Positions 8,857-17,405 of a stretch of 55,301 nt of DNA are shown here, in pieces; position 1 is the first letter of the stretch, and each line of letters begins with the position of its first letter. Origin of the DNA: Desulfobulbaceae bacterium (lineage in GTDB: Bacteria; Desulfobacterota; Desulfobulbia; Desulfobulbales; Desulfocapsaceae); contig QKIH01000128.1 in NCBI GenBank assembly GCA_003249645.1, positions 1 through 55,301 of the forward strand, written 5' to 3'. Both the position numbers and the translations under genes were made by a program. The notes below the pieces were generated by a model that was not told the DNA's origin, did not search any database, and saw nothing but the letters and a program-made list of their open reading frames with translations.

Positions 8857-11361
8857 ATGATCCACAATTCGCCACTGGCCGATGTTTCTTCCAAGTCGAC
8901 AGGTATTTTTGATGCAGCAGGATTTTCACAGCATAGCAACGGTGAACCGTATATCAACGGCAAACTGAAAGCTGAGTGGAAGTTTTTGACCGACTATCTC
9001 AGCAAACTCGGTCTCGACGGCTTGAAGGAGCGCCAGCTCCGCGCAACCCGGATGCGCCACGACGATGGTGCAACCTACAACCCCTTTGACAACAGCGGTG
9101 AAGGTGCCGGCTGCTGGTCTCTGGACACGCTTCCTCTGGTCATGACGGCTAAGGAATGGCGTCAGCTCGAAACCGGTCTGGTACAGCGGGCAGCAATCCT
9201 TGAAAAAATTGTTGCCGATGTTTATGGCCCGCAGAAGCTTCTCAAAGAGGGAATCATTCCGCCGGAACTGATTTACGCAAATCCCGGCTTTCAACGGGAC
9301 TGCCACAAGATGGAACCTGCCGGAGGCCGCTACCTGAACCTCTTCGCCTTCGATCTCTACCGCGACAGCACAGGCAAGTTTCGTGTCTTTAGAGATCACG
9401 GATCGTTTCCGGCTGGTCTTGGCTACATCCTTGAAAACCGCATCATTACTTCAAGGATATTTTCAGATCTTTATCAGAAAGTCGACATCTGCCGTCTGGC
9501 CAATTTCTTTCATACTGTTCAGCAGGGACTGCAGAAAAATCTTTCCCTCACACCCACGGATTCGGCCATTGTTATCCTCTCTCCCGGACAGGAGAGCCCC
9601 TTTTACTTTGAATATGCCCTGCTTTCAAGATATCTCGGCTATCCGCTGGTTGAAAGCCAGGACCTTACCGTCAGAGACAGCAAGGTATACCAAAAGAAGC
9701 TCGCCGGTCTGGAACGGGTGGAGATCATCATCCGTTACCTCCACGACGAGCAGCTTGATCCATTTTCGATGCAGACCGGAAGCAATCTCGGCGTTGCCGG
9801 ACTCTTCCAGGCGGTGCGTGAGAAAAATATCATCATTATCAACAGCCCGGGCAGTTCTTTTATCGACACCCCGGCACTGGGCACCTTCATGCCGCAGATC
9901 TGCCGGACCATCATGGGTGAAGACCTGCTCATCGCCCCCCATCCAGCCAGATGGTGCGGCAGAAAAGAAGATAAAAACTTTGTCACAGCACATCGTGAGT
10001 TGTTTGACCTTACAAACGGTCTGGTATCACACCATCTTGCAGCACGTGAGCCGATTGATATTTTCAGCAAGCAGTCGCACGAATGCCTTGCCCGGGAAGT
10101 ATTGGATTCCACTGTTGTTCCAAGTCTTACACCGAACGGAATAAGACCTGGCTATGCACTGTATCGATTCTTCGGCTGCGCCACTGAGTACGGTTTTTCT
10201 TTTATGCCGGGAGCGCTCGTCATCTCTTCTCACGACAGATCAACTCTGGTATCAGGAAGTGCCGACAACCAGATGAGCAAGGACTTATGGGTTATTTCCG
10301 ACTCTCCGGTTGAACCGTTCAGTCTTATCGAAGGAATGAAGACCGTTGTCGATATTAAACGCAGCGGTGATCTTGCAAGCCGGACAGCAGACAACTTCCT
10401 CTGGCTTGGTCGATATCTTGAACGGGCTGAAGATGCCATTCGCCTTATCCGTGCCATCTATCACCGTCTTACCAGCGAAACAAGGCCGGAGAATTCGCCG
10501 GAACTGCCTTTTCTGTTGAACCTGCTCCGTATGAGGGGCATGCTGCCGCCTGCGGCAAACGAAGACAAGGTCCTGCGCCCTGTCAGCACCCTGGTGGTCC
10601 AGCTCAATGACGCTCTTTTTCGCAAGGAGTTTAATACCAGCGTTGTAAACACCCTGATCGCCGTCCAGAATAGTGCCAGAAGGGTTCGTGACAGGCTCAG
10701 CCAGGATTGCTGGAAAAGTATCAAACGACTCGATGATTTTATCGTCAGGGGAAACATTGACACCCTTGATCTGCTCGACCAAACGCTCTATAACCTGAAC
10801 AGCTTCTCAGGCCTTGCAATGGAGAGCATCACCAGAAGCCTTGCATGGCGCTTCATGGATATGGGCAGACGGATTGAACGTGCCCTGAACCATGTAGAGC
10901 TTATTGACATCGGCCTGCACCGGAGATGCAGTTCAACCAGTAATGCCCTTGAAGCCCTTCTCGAAGTGGCAGACTCAATCATTACCTACCGTTCGCGCTA
11001 CCGCACAAGATTTATGATTGAGCCGGTACTTGACCTCCTTCTCGTCGATGAAACCAATCCTAAAAGCCTCGGCTTTCAACTGGCCCAGCTCTCAGAACAC
11101 ATAGAACACCTACCAAGATCGACAGACCAGAAATTCAAGACCCCGGAAGAAAAAGCCATTCTCGCGATGCTGACATCTGTAAGGCTGCTGGATCTGGGAA
11201 CAACCTGGAAAGAAGGCGAAGAAGAAATCGAGCTGGAACCGATGTACGCATTCCTTGATACCATCCGCGAACAGCTGCTTGATTTTACCCAGTCCATAAC
11301 CGAGCATTACCTGAGCAGGATACCTGCAACCTCTCATTTTGCTACTCTGCACAATAAATAG
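8857..11361 (+). CDS. fused circularly permuted ATP-grasp and alpha-E protein
   Basis: 834 residues joining, in one chain, the two activities encoded separately at 2971-5405. Residues about 30-500 are ATP-grasp-like (VFRDHGSFPAGLGYILENR; LVESQDLTVRD). Residues about 505-825 are alpha-E (SRTADNFLWLGRYLERAEDA; ARRVRDRLSQDCWKS). The ligase half has diverged: the lysine strand is replaced by LTNGLVSHHLA, QPGGLTR by MPGALVI, and [10 protein letters not shown] by SADNQMSKDLW. It may be catalytically weak or act as a partner subunit. An in-frame stop lies just upstream (8848-8850), fixing ATG 8857 as the first start; the ribosome binding site is poor. The next gene follows after 3 bases. Confidence 0.9.
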   Translation: MIHNSPLADVSSKSTGIFDAAGFSQHSNGEPYINGKLKAEWKFLTDYLSKLGLDGLKERQLRATRMRHDDGATYNPFDNSGEGAGCWSLDTLPLVMTAKEWRQLETGLVQRAAILEKIVADVYGPQKLLKEGIIPPELIYANPGFQRDCHKMEPAGGRYLNLFAFDLYRDSTGKFRVFRDHGSFPAGLGYILENRIITSRIFSDLYQKVDICRLANFFHTVQQGLQKNLSLTPTDSAIVILSPGQESPFYFEYALLSRYLGYPLVESQDLTVRDSKVYQKKLAGLERVEIIIRYLHDEQLDPFSMQTGSNLGVAGLFQAVREKNIIIINSPGSSFIDTPALGTFMPQICRTIMGEDLLIAPHPARWCGRKEDKNFVTAHRELFDLTNGLVSHHLAAREPIDIFSKQSHECLAREVLDSTVVPSLTPNGIRPGYALYRFFGCATEYGFSFMPGALVISSHDRSTLVSGSADNQMSKDLWVISDSPVEPFSLIEGMKTVVDIKRSGDLASRTADNFLWLGRYLERAEDAIRLIRAIYHRLTSETRPENSPELPFLLNLLRMRGMLPPAANEDKVLRPVSTLVVQLNDALFRKEFNTSVVNTLIAVQNSARRVRDRLSQDCWKSIKRLDDFIVRGNIDTLDLLDQTLYNLNSFSGLAMESITRSLAWRFMDMGRRIERALNHVELIDIGLHRRCSSTSNALEALLEVADSIITYRSRYRTRFMIEPVLDLLLVDETNPKSLGFQLAQLSEHIEHLPRSTDQKFKTPEEKAILAMLTSVRLLDLGTTWKEGEEEIELEPMYAFLDTIREQLLDFTQSITEHYLSRIPATSHFATLHNK

Positions 11362-11364
11362 GCC

Positions 11365-12240
11365 ATGAAGTACAGCATTGAACACATTACTGAATATGCC
11401 TATTCCGAACCGGCATCACTTTCCTACAATGAAGTGTTTCTGCAAATTCGCAACACACCGGTTCAACAGGTTAAGCAGTATGCAGTTGACATCACCCCCA
11501 CTCCGCTAAAGGTTTTAGAGCGAGTCGACTTTTTCGGCAATGTATGCAGGACGTACATGGTTCAGCAGCCTCATCAGAAAATGAGAATCCGCTCCAATTG
11601 TATTGTCGAAACATTGAAACACCCGAGCCTGAACCCTGGTGCTTCTTCTGACTGGCAGCTAACAGCGCAGCAGCTTGCAGAGCCTGCAACAGAAGAGCAG
11701 CTTGATGCCAGCCAATATATTTACAAAAGCCCGCTGACGGTTATTGATAAGGAAGTTACAGCCTATGCGGCCCCCTCATTTCCTCCAGGACGCCCGGTAC
11801 TTGAAGGTGCGCTTGAGTTGATGACCAGAATTTTTACAGATTTCACTTACGATAAAAGCGCCACCACAGTAGACACCTCGGTTCTACAGGTGCTCAGAAA
11901 AAAACGCGGCGTCTGCCAGGATTTCTCTCACCTCTGCATCAGTGCATTACGCGGTCTCGGACTCGCTGCCCGTTATGTCAGCGGCTACCTTGAAACCCTG
12001 CCTCCTCCCGGCAAAAAGAAACTGGTCGGCTCAGATGCGTCCCACGCCTGGCTTTCGGTTTATACCCCTGAATACGGCTGGGTTGACCTTGACCCAACCA
12101 ACAACATGATGCCGAACGAACAGCATGTTATTATCGGCTGGGGCCGGGATTACGGTGACATCACACCGGTAAAAGGCGTTGTAATGGGTGGCGGAATACA
12201 CAATCTTTCCGTCAGCGTCGACATGAATCAGATAAAATAA
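11365..12240 (+). CDS. transglutaminase-like cysteine protease family protein
   Basis: 291 residues, last gene of the amidoligase array. It has the N-terminal beta domain typical of this family (MKYSIEHITEYAYSEPASLS) and a complete catalytic triad: Cys in RGVCQDFSHL (about 183), His in DASHAWLSV (about 225) and Asp in WVDLDPTNN (about 242). No signal peptide is seen, so it probably acts in the cytoplasm. In comparative genomics such proteins are predicted to be peptidases or amide-forming/cleaving enzymes working with the neighbouring ligases. The 3-base gap from the fused ligase gene implies co-translation. Confidence 0.93.
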   Translation: MKYSIEHITEYAYSEPASLSYNEVFLQIRNTPVQQVKQYAVDITPTPLKVLERVDFFGNVCRTYMVQQPHQKMRIRSNCIVETLKHPSLNPGASSDWQLTAQQLAEPATEEQLDASQYIYKSPLTVIDKEVTAYAAPSFPPGRPVLEGALELMTRIFTDFTYDKSATTVDTSVLQVLRKKRGVCQDFSHLCISALRGLGLAARYVSGYLETLPPPGKKKLVGSDASHAWLSVYTPEYGWVDLDPTNNMMPNEQHVIIGWGRDYGDITPVKGVVMGGGIHNLSVSVDMNQIK

Positions 12241-12374
12241 GAACGATCTTCAATTGCATCTTTTGGTACCAATTGCTCATCCAAAGCTCTTGAAACAATG
12301 ATCCTTAAAAGATAGGTTGTTTTGTAGTAAATAACTCAAAATTACACTTTCAAATTTAACGGCATGCATCTTCC

Positions 12375-14306
12375 ATGAGCATTAAACGCCTCTGCATCGA
12401 TTTCTTCTGCTGCCAGATTCTTGCTTTGCTTTTTGTTTCTCTTGCCTATGCGGACGGACAGGGGTTCATTTTTAACGTTACTGTCAGCGTTGATGTCAAA
12501 GAAAATATCGTCCTTGCCTGGCAATATCCCGCCAAAAGTAAAAATGTTGAAATATACCGTCGATCTCTGGGGGCAGTTGGTGTTGCAAGCTGGGAAAAGA
12601 TAGCGAGTATCTCGTCTCCGGAACAGACTTATACAGATATCTCAGTAAAAAATGGCGAATCTCTGGAATACAGAGTTTTGAGTGAGACAGGTCAAACAAG
12701 TTTCTTCTGCATAACCAAACACGCACCACTGGTTGATTATCACGGCGGCGTTCTGTTCGTTGTTGATAAAACACATGTCAAGCATCTTAAACAGGAACTG
12801 ACTCTTTATGAGATGGATCTGGCCGGAGACGGCTGGGATGTTTTTCGTCTCGATTGGGAACGGCATGACAAATACCATCCGGAACGCGCCCATGAACTAC
12901 GAGAAGCTATTCAAGATCAAGTCAAGCAGCATCCTCAGATTAACTCGGTTATCCTGTTCGGCAAACTGCCTGTTGTAAAATCAGGATATCTGGCACCGGA
13001 CGGCCACAACAAAAGGCCCCATGAAACGGATACGTACTATGCCGATATCGATGGCGAATGGACAGACGAATATCTCAAGATTGCTGATGTTAACATCCCA
13101 GGAGATGATATTCTTGATCAGAGAACCTACCCTTCTCCTCTGGAACTGGCAGTCGGCCGGATCACTTTCCATAATATGGAGAAATACCATAAGACTGAAG
13201 AAGAATACCTGAAAGACTATATCCACAAAGTTCATGCCTGGAGACATGGGTATAGAAAGGTTCCATTGCAAGGGGTTCTTGGTGACACCAACAATGGGTA
13301 TTACCTTTTCGGTTCACGAAATATCTTCTGGACAATGTTTAACGGCAAGATCATTTTTGATTTTCAGTCGGTTTATGAGCAGCCCTATATGTGGCTAGGA
13401 ATGATTGGTAAAATTAATCAAGCACAACTTTATTATAGAGGAATTTTCTGTATGAACTTCAAGAGTTACAAACAGACATTCTGGACAGATAACAACCCAA
13501 TTCGGGGGCTCCTTGCTCAACCTGACTGGGGGCTGGCAAGTATGTGGGGGGCAAGACCTCAATTCTATTTACATCATATGGCTGCCGGCAAACCCATCGG
13601 ATATTCGTTTTTACGCACACAAAATAACGGCTTCAATGATATTCCAGAGTATTACCCACAGGATTACAATTCATTAAATAACGTCGTCTCCACCAATTTA
13701 CAAGGCGATCCTACACTTCGAATGCATCAGATTCTTCCGGCTTCACATGTCGCGATCACGCAGGAGCAGAATGCTATTAAAATCAAATGGAGAAAATCAC
13801 CCGACACAAACGTGATAGGATATCACATCTATAAATCAACCGATAAACTCAAAGGCTATAAGAGACTTACCGAAAATCCAATCAATGCTACCGAGTTCAG
13901 TGATCAACAACTTTCTGGAGAGAAGACAACGTATTATCAGGTTAGAGCCGTTGGTGAAACTGATTTGCCAACCGGCACCTATATGAACCAATCTCAGGGG
14001 CTGTTTGTAAGTCTTACCTTCGACAATAGCAAAGATGTAGAACAAAACGCTGCAGCATCTTTGTCTGTTGAGACGAACAAACGTGAAAGATTCAAATTTA
14101 TCGAGAATACCAGTAACCAGATATTTTTTCCTGTCATAGTAGAAAACCCGCAGCACGGAAGACTGCGCTTCATTGACCAAAGATGGTATTATCAGCCACA
14201 GCCCGGCTACTCAGGAAACGATACTGTACGTTATATCATCTCTGATGGAGTACATTTCAGTGATGCAAAACTGCTGGACATTGAAGTAACCCCACAGCCG
14301 AATTGA
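12375..14306 (+). CDS. secreted FN3 / gingipain-fold-like / Ig-like multidomain protein
   Basis: 643 residues with an N-terminal signal peptide (hydrophobic CCQILALLFVSLAYA, cleavage after AYA). A fibronectin-III-like domain follows (LAWQYPAKSKNVEIYRRS). The middle, about 120-380, resembles the C25 gingipain fold: GVLFVVDKT, INSVILFGKLPVV (about 190), ETDTYYADIDGEWTD (about 217) and ELAVGRITF (about 257). No gingipain GHG histidine or matching cysteine was found, so it may be inactive as a protease. A second FN3-like domain spans about 457-545. The C-terminus (PQHGRLRFIDQ..YYQPQPGYSGND) is an Ig/cadherin-like repeat seen in surface proteins. It lies 134 bases after the amidoligase array on the same strand; a functional link is possible but unproven. 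Confidence 0.7.
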   Translation: MSIKRLCIDFFCCQILALLFVSLAYADGQGFIFNVTVSVDVKENIVLAWQYPAKSKNVEIYRRSLGAVGVASWEKIASISSPEQTYTDISVKNGESLEYRVLSETGQTSFFCITKHAPLVDYHGGVLFVVDKTHVKHLKQELTLYEMDLAGDGWDVFRLDWERHDKYHPERAHELREAIQDQVKQHPQINSVILFGKLPVVKSGYLAPDGHNKRPHETDTYYADIDGEWTDEYLKIADVNIPGDDILDQRTYPSPLELAVGRITFHNMEKYHKTEEEYLKDYIHKVHAWRHGYRKVPLQGVLGDTNNGYYLFGSRNIFWTMFNGKIIFDFQSVYEQPYMWLGMIGKINQAQLYYRGIFCMNFKSYKQTFWTDNNPIRGLLAQPDWGLASMWGARPQFYLHHMAAGKPIGYSFLRTQNNGFNDIPEYYPQDYNSLNNVVSTNLQGDPTLRMHQILPASHVAITQEQNAIKIKWRKSPDTNVIGYHIYKSTDKLKGYKRLTENPINATEFSDQQLSGEKTTYYQVRAVGETDLPTGTYMNQSQGLFVSLTFDNSKDVEQNAAASLSVETNKRERFKFIENTSNQIFFPVIVENPQHGRLRFIDQRWYYQPQPGYSGNDTVRYIISDGVHFSDAKLLDIEVTPQPN

Positions 14307-14320
14307 CAAAGTCAATTTTT
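14301..14320 (+). terminator. weak intrinsic terminator overlapping the stop codon
   Basis: AATTGAC-AAA-GTCAATT, a 7-bp stem whose 3' arm runs into five T residues. The stop TGA of the preceding gene lies in the 5' arm. The stem is AT-rich, so efficiency is doubtful. Confidence 0.4.
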
Positions 14321-14472
14321 ATGCTGTCGCTTGCAATCCGATGAAGTTCAACAATACGAAATAGTTGTTTGCAACCCATAAACAGAAAGTTTCCTTCCCT
14401 GTTCCAAACCGATTTCACTTTTTTATTTCAGACTATTACGGCACTGCCCCCCACCCGTGAAGCCAATCCATT

Positions 14473-15174
14473 CTATCTGTTAAATTCACAATGCGATTCG
14501 TGAACTAGGCGCTGCCCCAGAGATTCCTTGTGGTCATCGTGAATGTTTTCAAAGTGCACTGCAAAGCCATCATCTTTTACATTCACGACCTTTGCTTCCG
14601 TTTCGAGTTTCGTTATAAGAGCATCATGTTCTTTAAAATAGATCGATATCACGACAGTATCACCCAAAACGGGAAGATTGGTTGAAGATTTTACAGCACA
14701 TCCACTAATCGAGATATCGACTATCAAACCTTTGAATTTGGCATCGTTGATATAGTAAAAAGCATAATGGTTATATAAGTAAAATCTCAAATCCGCACGC
14801 TTGGCGGTTCCCTGAAGCTCCTGTTCAGCCTCTTCAAGACTTTCAACGAGGATGACACTATAGCCCTGAAAGTGTAAGGAAACGTTGAGCAGCTGTTTAA
14901 ATATCAGACTTTCTTTGTCTACGATTCGGACAACACTTCTCACTTTATTATCAATGAGATATTTTGTGATTTTTCTGAAGGTTGGAATAATCGAAACAGC
15001 AGCGAAAGAACAGCTCCTGAAGTCTGTAATAACATCAAAATTAGGGGATAAATCGGAAACGCAAAAACGTATATCCGTATAAAGTTTATCGAGTTCTTTT
15101 TTTGAAATATGACCTGAAAAAGTTACATATAGCCTGTTTAAGGAAATATCAGCCTTAATTTTTGATTTATCCAT
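14473..15174 (-). CDS. PilZ domain protein with STAS/SpoIIAA-like N-terminal half
   Basis: 233 residues. The C-terminal half (about 125-225) has PilZ features: a basic KRADLR stretch followed by the DISISGCAV motif, matching the RxxxR and D/NxSxxG c-di-GMP contacts, though the first motif is not perfect. The N-terminal half (ISLNRLYVTFSGHISKKELDKLY.. DVITDFRSCS) resembles the STAS/SpoIIAA-like fold. It is probably a c-di-GMP-responsive cytoplasmic effector; the output is unknown. CAGGAATCAG precedes the ATG. The window also encodes the Amt-GGDEF-EAL fusion and a diguanylate cyclase that could supply the ligand. Confidence 0.75.
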   Translation of the reverse strand: MDKSKIKADISLNRLYVTFSGHISKKELDKLYTDIRFCVSDLSPNFDVITDFRSCSFAAVSIIPTFRKITKYLIDNKVRSVVRIVDKESLIFKQLLNVSLHFQGYSVILVESLEEAEQELQGTAKRADLRFYLYNHYAFYYINDAKFKGLIVDISISGCAVKSSTNLPVLGDTVVISIYFKEHDALITKLETEAKVVNVKDDGFAVHFENIHDDHKESLGQRLVHESHCEFNR

Positions 15175-15406
15175 CTGATTCCTGAAAACAAGCTGCTTTA
15201 AAAATGATCTTAAATAATAACAAATAAATAACCGTGATGCTCAATCGGACATTTCTTTGATCTGATTCATTTGAAATACCCGCCAAATCCTGAACAACTG
15301 ATCTTCCACAATTAGGAGAGATATGAACCTGCATTTTCTGAATTATATGAAAAACAAATTTGCTATGTCAAATAAGCATCTCAGATAAATCTTGTATGAG
15401 GGATAA

Positions 15407-15823
15407 GAGAAAAAATACCTTATCGAACAGCTTGATCTGGTGGAAACCTGCCGACAGCTTTCCGACAAGGCCGAACCTGCCTGTCTTTCAGTAACTGTAG
15501 AACTTCTGGTAATTGCCGACACCAACGAAACACAGCAAAGCTCGATGCTGACAATCTATTTGCCTTCCTGGTTGGACGTGGTATCATCTGCGGGTATTCT
15601 TACCTATTTTAAAAATCCCGGAGATAAGGTAAAACAAGGTGATATCACAGTGGAAGTTTTTAACCCGCTGACAGATGAGGGAAATGGGACAACCATACCG
15701 GTAAACACCGTAACCGACGAAGTTCTTTTTTCATGAAATACGGAAAGATTCGCAAAACCCGGAAAAATCCTCGCAAAAGTAGCTGGCAAGAAACCTCTTT
15801 GGAAAAAAAAGACGAACTTCTAA
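15407..15823 (+). pseudogene. decayed C-terminal remnant of an M14 / succinylglutamate desuccinylase-type gene
   Basis: An open frame from 15407, bounded upstream by TAA, contains SSAGILTYFKNPGDKVKQGD followed by VLFS. A TGA stop at 15734-15736 interrupts it, and the same frame continues as NTERFAKPGKILAKVAGKKP to TAA at 15821. This matches the C-terminal beta domain of succinylglutamate desuccinylase/aspartoacylase-like M14 proteins, where an arginine usually follows LFS; a CGA-to-TGA change would explain the stop. The zinc-binding catalytic domain is missing. No ribosome binding site is apparent. It lies just upstream of argA on the same strand. Family assignment is by pattern recognition only. 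Confidence 0.5.
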
Positions 15824-15874
15824 CTCTATAAATATACCGGCACAATACCGGATAAAGATTATTACAAGACTAAC

Positions 15875-17194
15875 GTGAATGTGACCACAGACCCGTTTCT
15901 GCAATGGATCAGAAACGTCTCACCATACATACATGATCATCGCGGTAAAACCATCGTCGTGATGGTGCCGGGCGACTGCCTTCACCAGGGAATGTTCTCG
16001 GGTATTGTAAGTGATCTTGCAATCCTGCATGCTCTTGGAGTACGACTGGTCGTTGTGCACGGTGCCCGCCTGCAGATCGATGAGGAACTCGAGCAGGATG
16101 GCTTTGTCTCCAGATTTCATAAAGGGGTCCGGATAACAGAACGTGAACATCTTCCTTCGATCATGAAGGCAGTCGGTGCAGTACGATGGCAGATTGAGGC
16201 AATGTTTTCAAGCGGGCTGCCCAATTCACCGATGTACGGTTCTAAAATCAAGGTTCGCAGCGGCAACTTCATTAACGCCATGCCCAAAGGCATTATTGAC
16301 GGCATTGATCACCAGATGACCGGCAAGGTAAGAAGTGTGGATGGAAGTGCCATCAGTGACATAATAAAAGATAACGGTATTGTCCTTCTTTCTTCTCTTG
16401 GTTATTCAATCACCGGTGAAGTATTCAATCTCTCCTTTGCAGAAATCGGTGTCAGCGTCGCCAATGCGATCAAGGCTGATAAGGCTATCATCTTTAATGA
16501 TGACGGCCCTGTTTATGACAAGGAAGGGAAACTTTACAGTGAACTGACCCTCGCCCAGTGTAAGGAATTCCTGGACGGTGAAGACCTTCACTCGCCTTCC
16601 AACTCCTATTTTTCTCTGCGCGCCTGCTATTCTGCCTGCAAAAAAGGTGTTCCGAGATCTCATATCATTTCATCGGCTGAAGACGGTTCGCTGCTCAAAG
16701 AGCTTTATACCCGCGACGGTCACGGCACCATGGTATACAATGACAGCTACGAAGTGATTCGTCAGGCAAAACTAGAAGATGTCAACGGCATCATAAATCT
16801 CATCACCCCGCTTGAACAAAAAGGAATTCTGGTCAAACGATCACGGGAAAAGCTTGAACGTGAGATTGACTATTTCTCTGTTCTTGAAAAAGACGGCCTG
16901 GTCATTGGTTGCGCTGCCCTGTATCCTTTCGATGAGTCATCAGCCGGGGAACTGGCCTGCGTTGCCATCATGAAACAATACCAGAAAGCAGGACGTGCGC
17001 CTTCCCTTCTGGCTCATGTCGAAAAGCAGGCGGTTGCGAGAAACATCAGTGAAATCTATACACTGACGACACAGACTGCGCACTGGTTCCTTGGTCAGGG
17101 GTTTGTCGAGGTCCAGGTGGATGCCCTGCCCGCCAGCCGTAAAGCGCTGTATAATTTTCAACGAAACTCAAAAGTATTCTTCAAGCAGCTCTGA
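15875..17194 (+). CDS. argA: N-acetylglutamate synthase (amino-acid N-acetyltransferase)
   Basis: First step of arginine synthesis: acetyl-CoA plus glutamate gives N-acetylglutamate. The 439 residues match classical ArgA: an amino-acid-kinase-like domain (about 1-290; SPYIHDHRGKTIVVM, LGVRLVVVHGARLQID, LLSSLGYSITGEVFNL) and a C-terminal GNAT domain (about 295-435; IRQAKLEDVNGI, ELACVAIMKQYQKAGRAPSLL). The GTG at 15875 is taken as start; GTG 15881 is an alternative. The ribosome binding site is weak. It is a single-gene unit with a strong hairpin downstream. Feedback inhibition by arginine is expected from the family. Confidence 0.93.
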   Translation: MNVTTDPFLQWIRNVSPYIHDHRGKTIVVMVPGDCLHQGMFSGIVSDLAILHALGVRLVVVHGARLQIDEELEQDGFVSRFHKGVRITEREHLPSIMKAVGAVRWQIEAMFSSGLPNSPMYGSKIKVRSGNFINAMPKGIIDGIDHQMTGKVRSVDGSAISDIIKDNGIVLLSSLGYSITGEVFNLSFAEIGVSVANAIKADKAIIFNDDGPVYDKEGKLYSELTLAQCKEFLDGEDLHSPSNSYFSLRACYSACKKGVPRSHIISSAEDGSLLKELYTRDGHGTMVYNDSYEVIRQAKLEDVNGIINLITPLEQKGILVKRSREKLEREIDYFSVLEKDGLVIGCAALYPFDESSAGELACVAIMKQYQKAGRAPSLLAHVEKQAVARNISEIYTLTTQTAHWFLGQGFVEVQVDALPASRKALYNFQRNSKVFFKQL

Positions 17195-17225
17195 ACCATT
17201 AGGCCGCTTCTGAAACTTTTTTTTA

Positions 17226-17255
17226 TGATTTGGCGGGATATCCCCCGCCAAATCA
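17226..17255 (+). terminator. hairpin downstream of argA
   Basis: A perfect 12-bp stem, TGATTTGGCGGG (17226-17237) with CCCGCCAAATCA (17244-17255), and a 6-base loop. A T-run lies before it rather than after it, so it is not a textbook intrinsic terminator. It may still stop transcription or protect the argA 3' end. Confidence 0.5.
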
Positions 17256-17405
17256 CTTTATTCCGTTACAATATGGCTATTGCTTTCCATGCTCTTTGCA
17301 ATTTTTGGGGATCTTTTCCTTGAAACAATTACCATAACAAACAATTTTCTTGCTGATTATGTAACCCCATAATTTTTGAACGGATCATTTCTCAGACCTG
17401 TTGCC

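Noticed and set aside
15734..15736. TGA read as selenocysteine in the desuccinylase-like remnant
   Set aside because: The family has no selenoprotein members that I know, the upstream catalytic domain is missing, and a CGA to TGA change explains the codon better.
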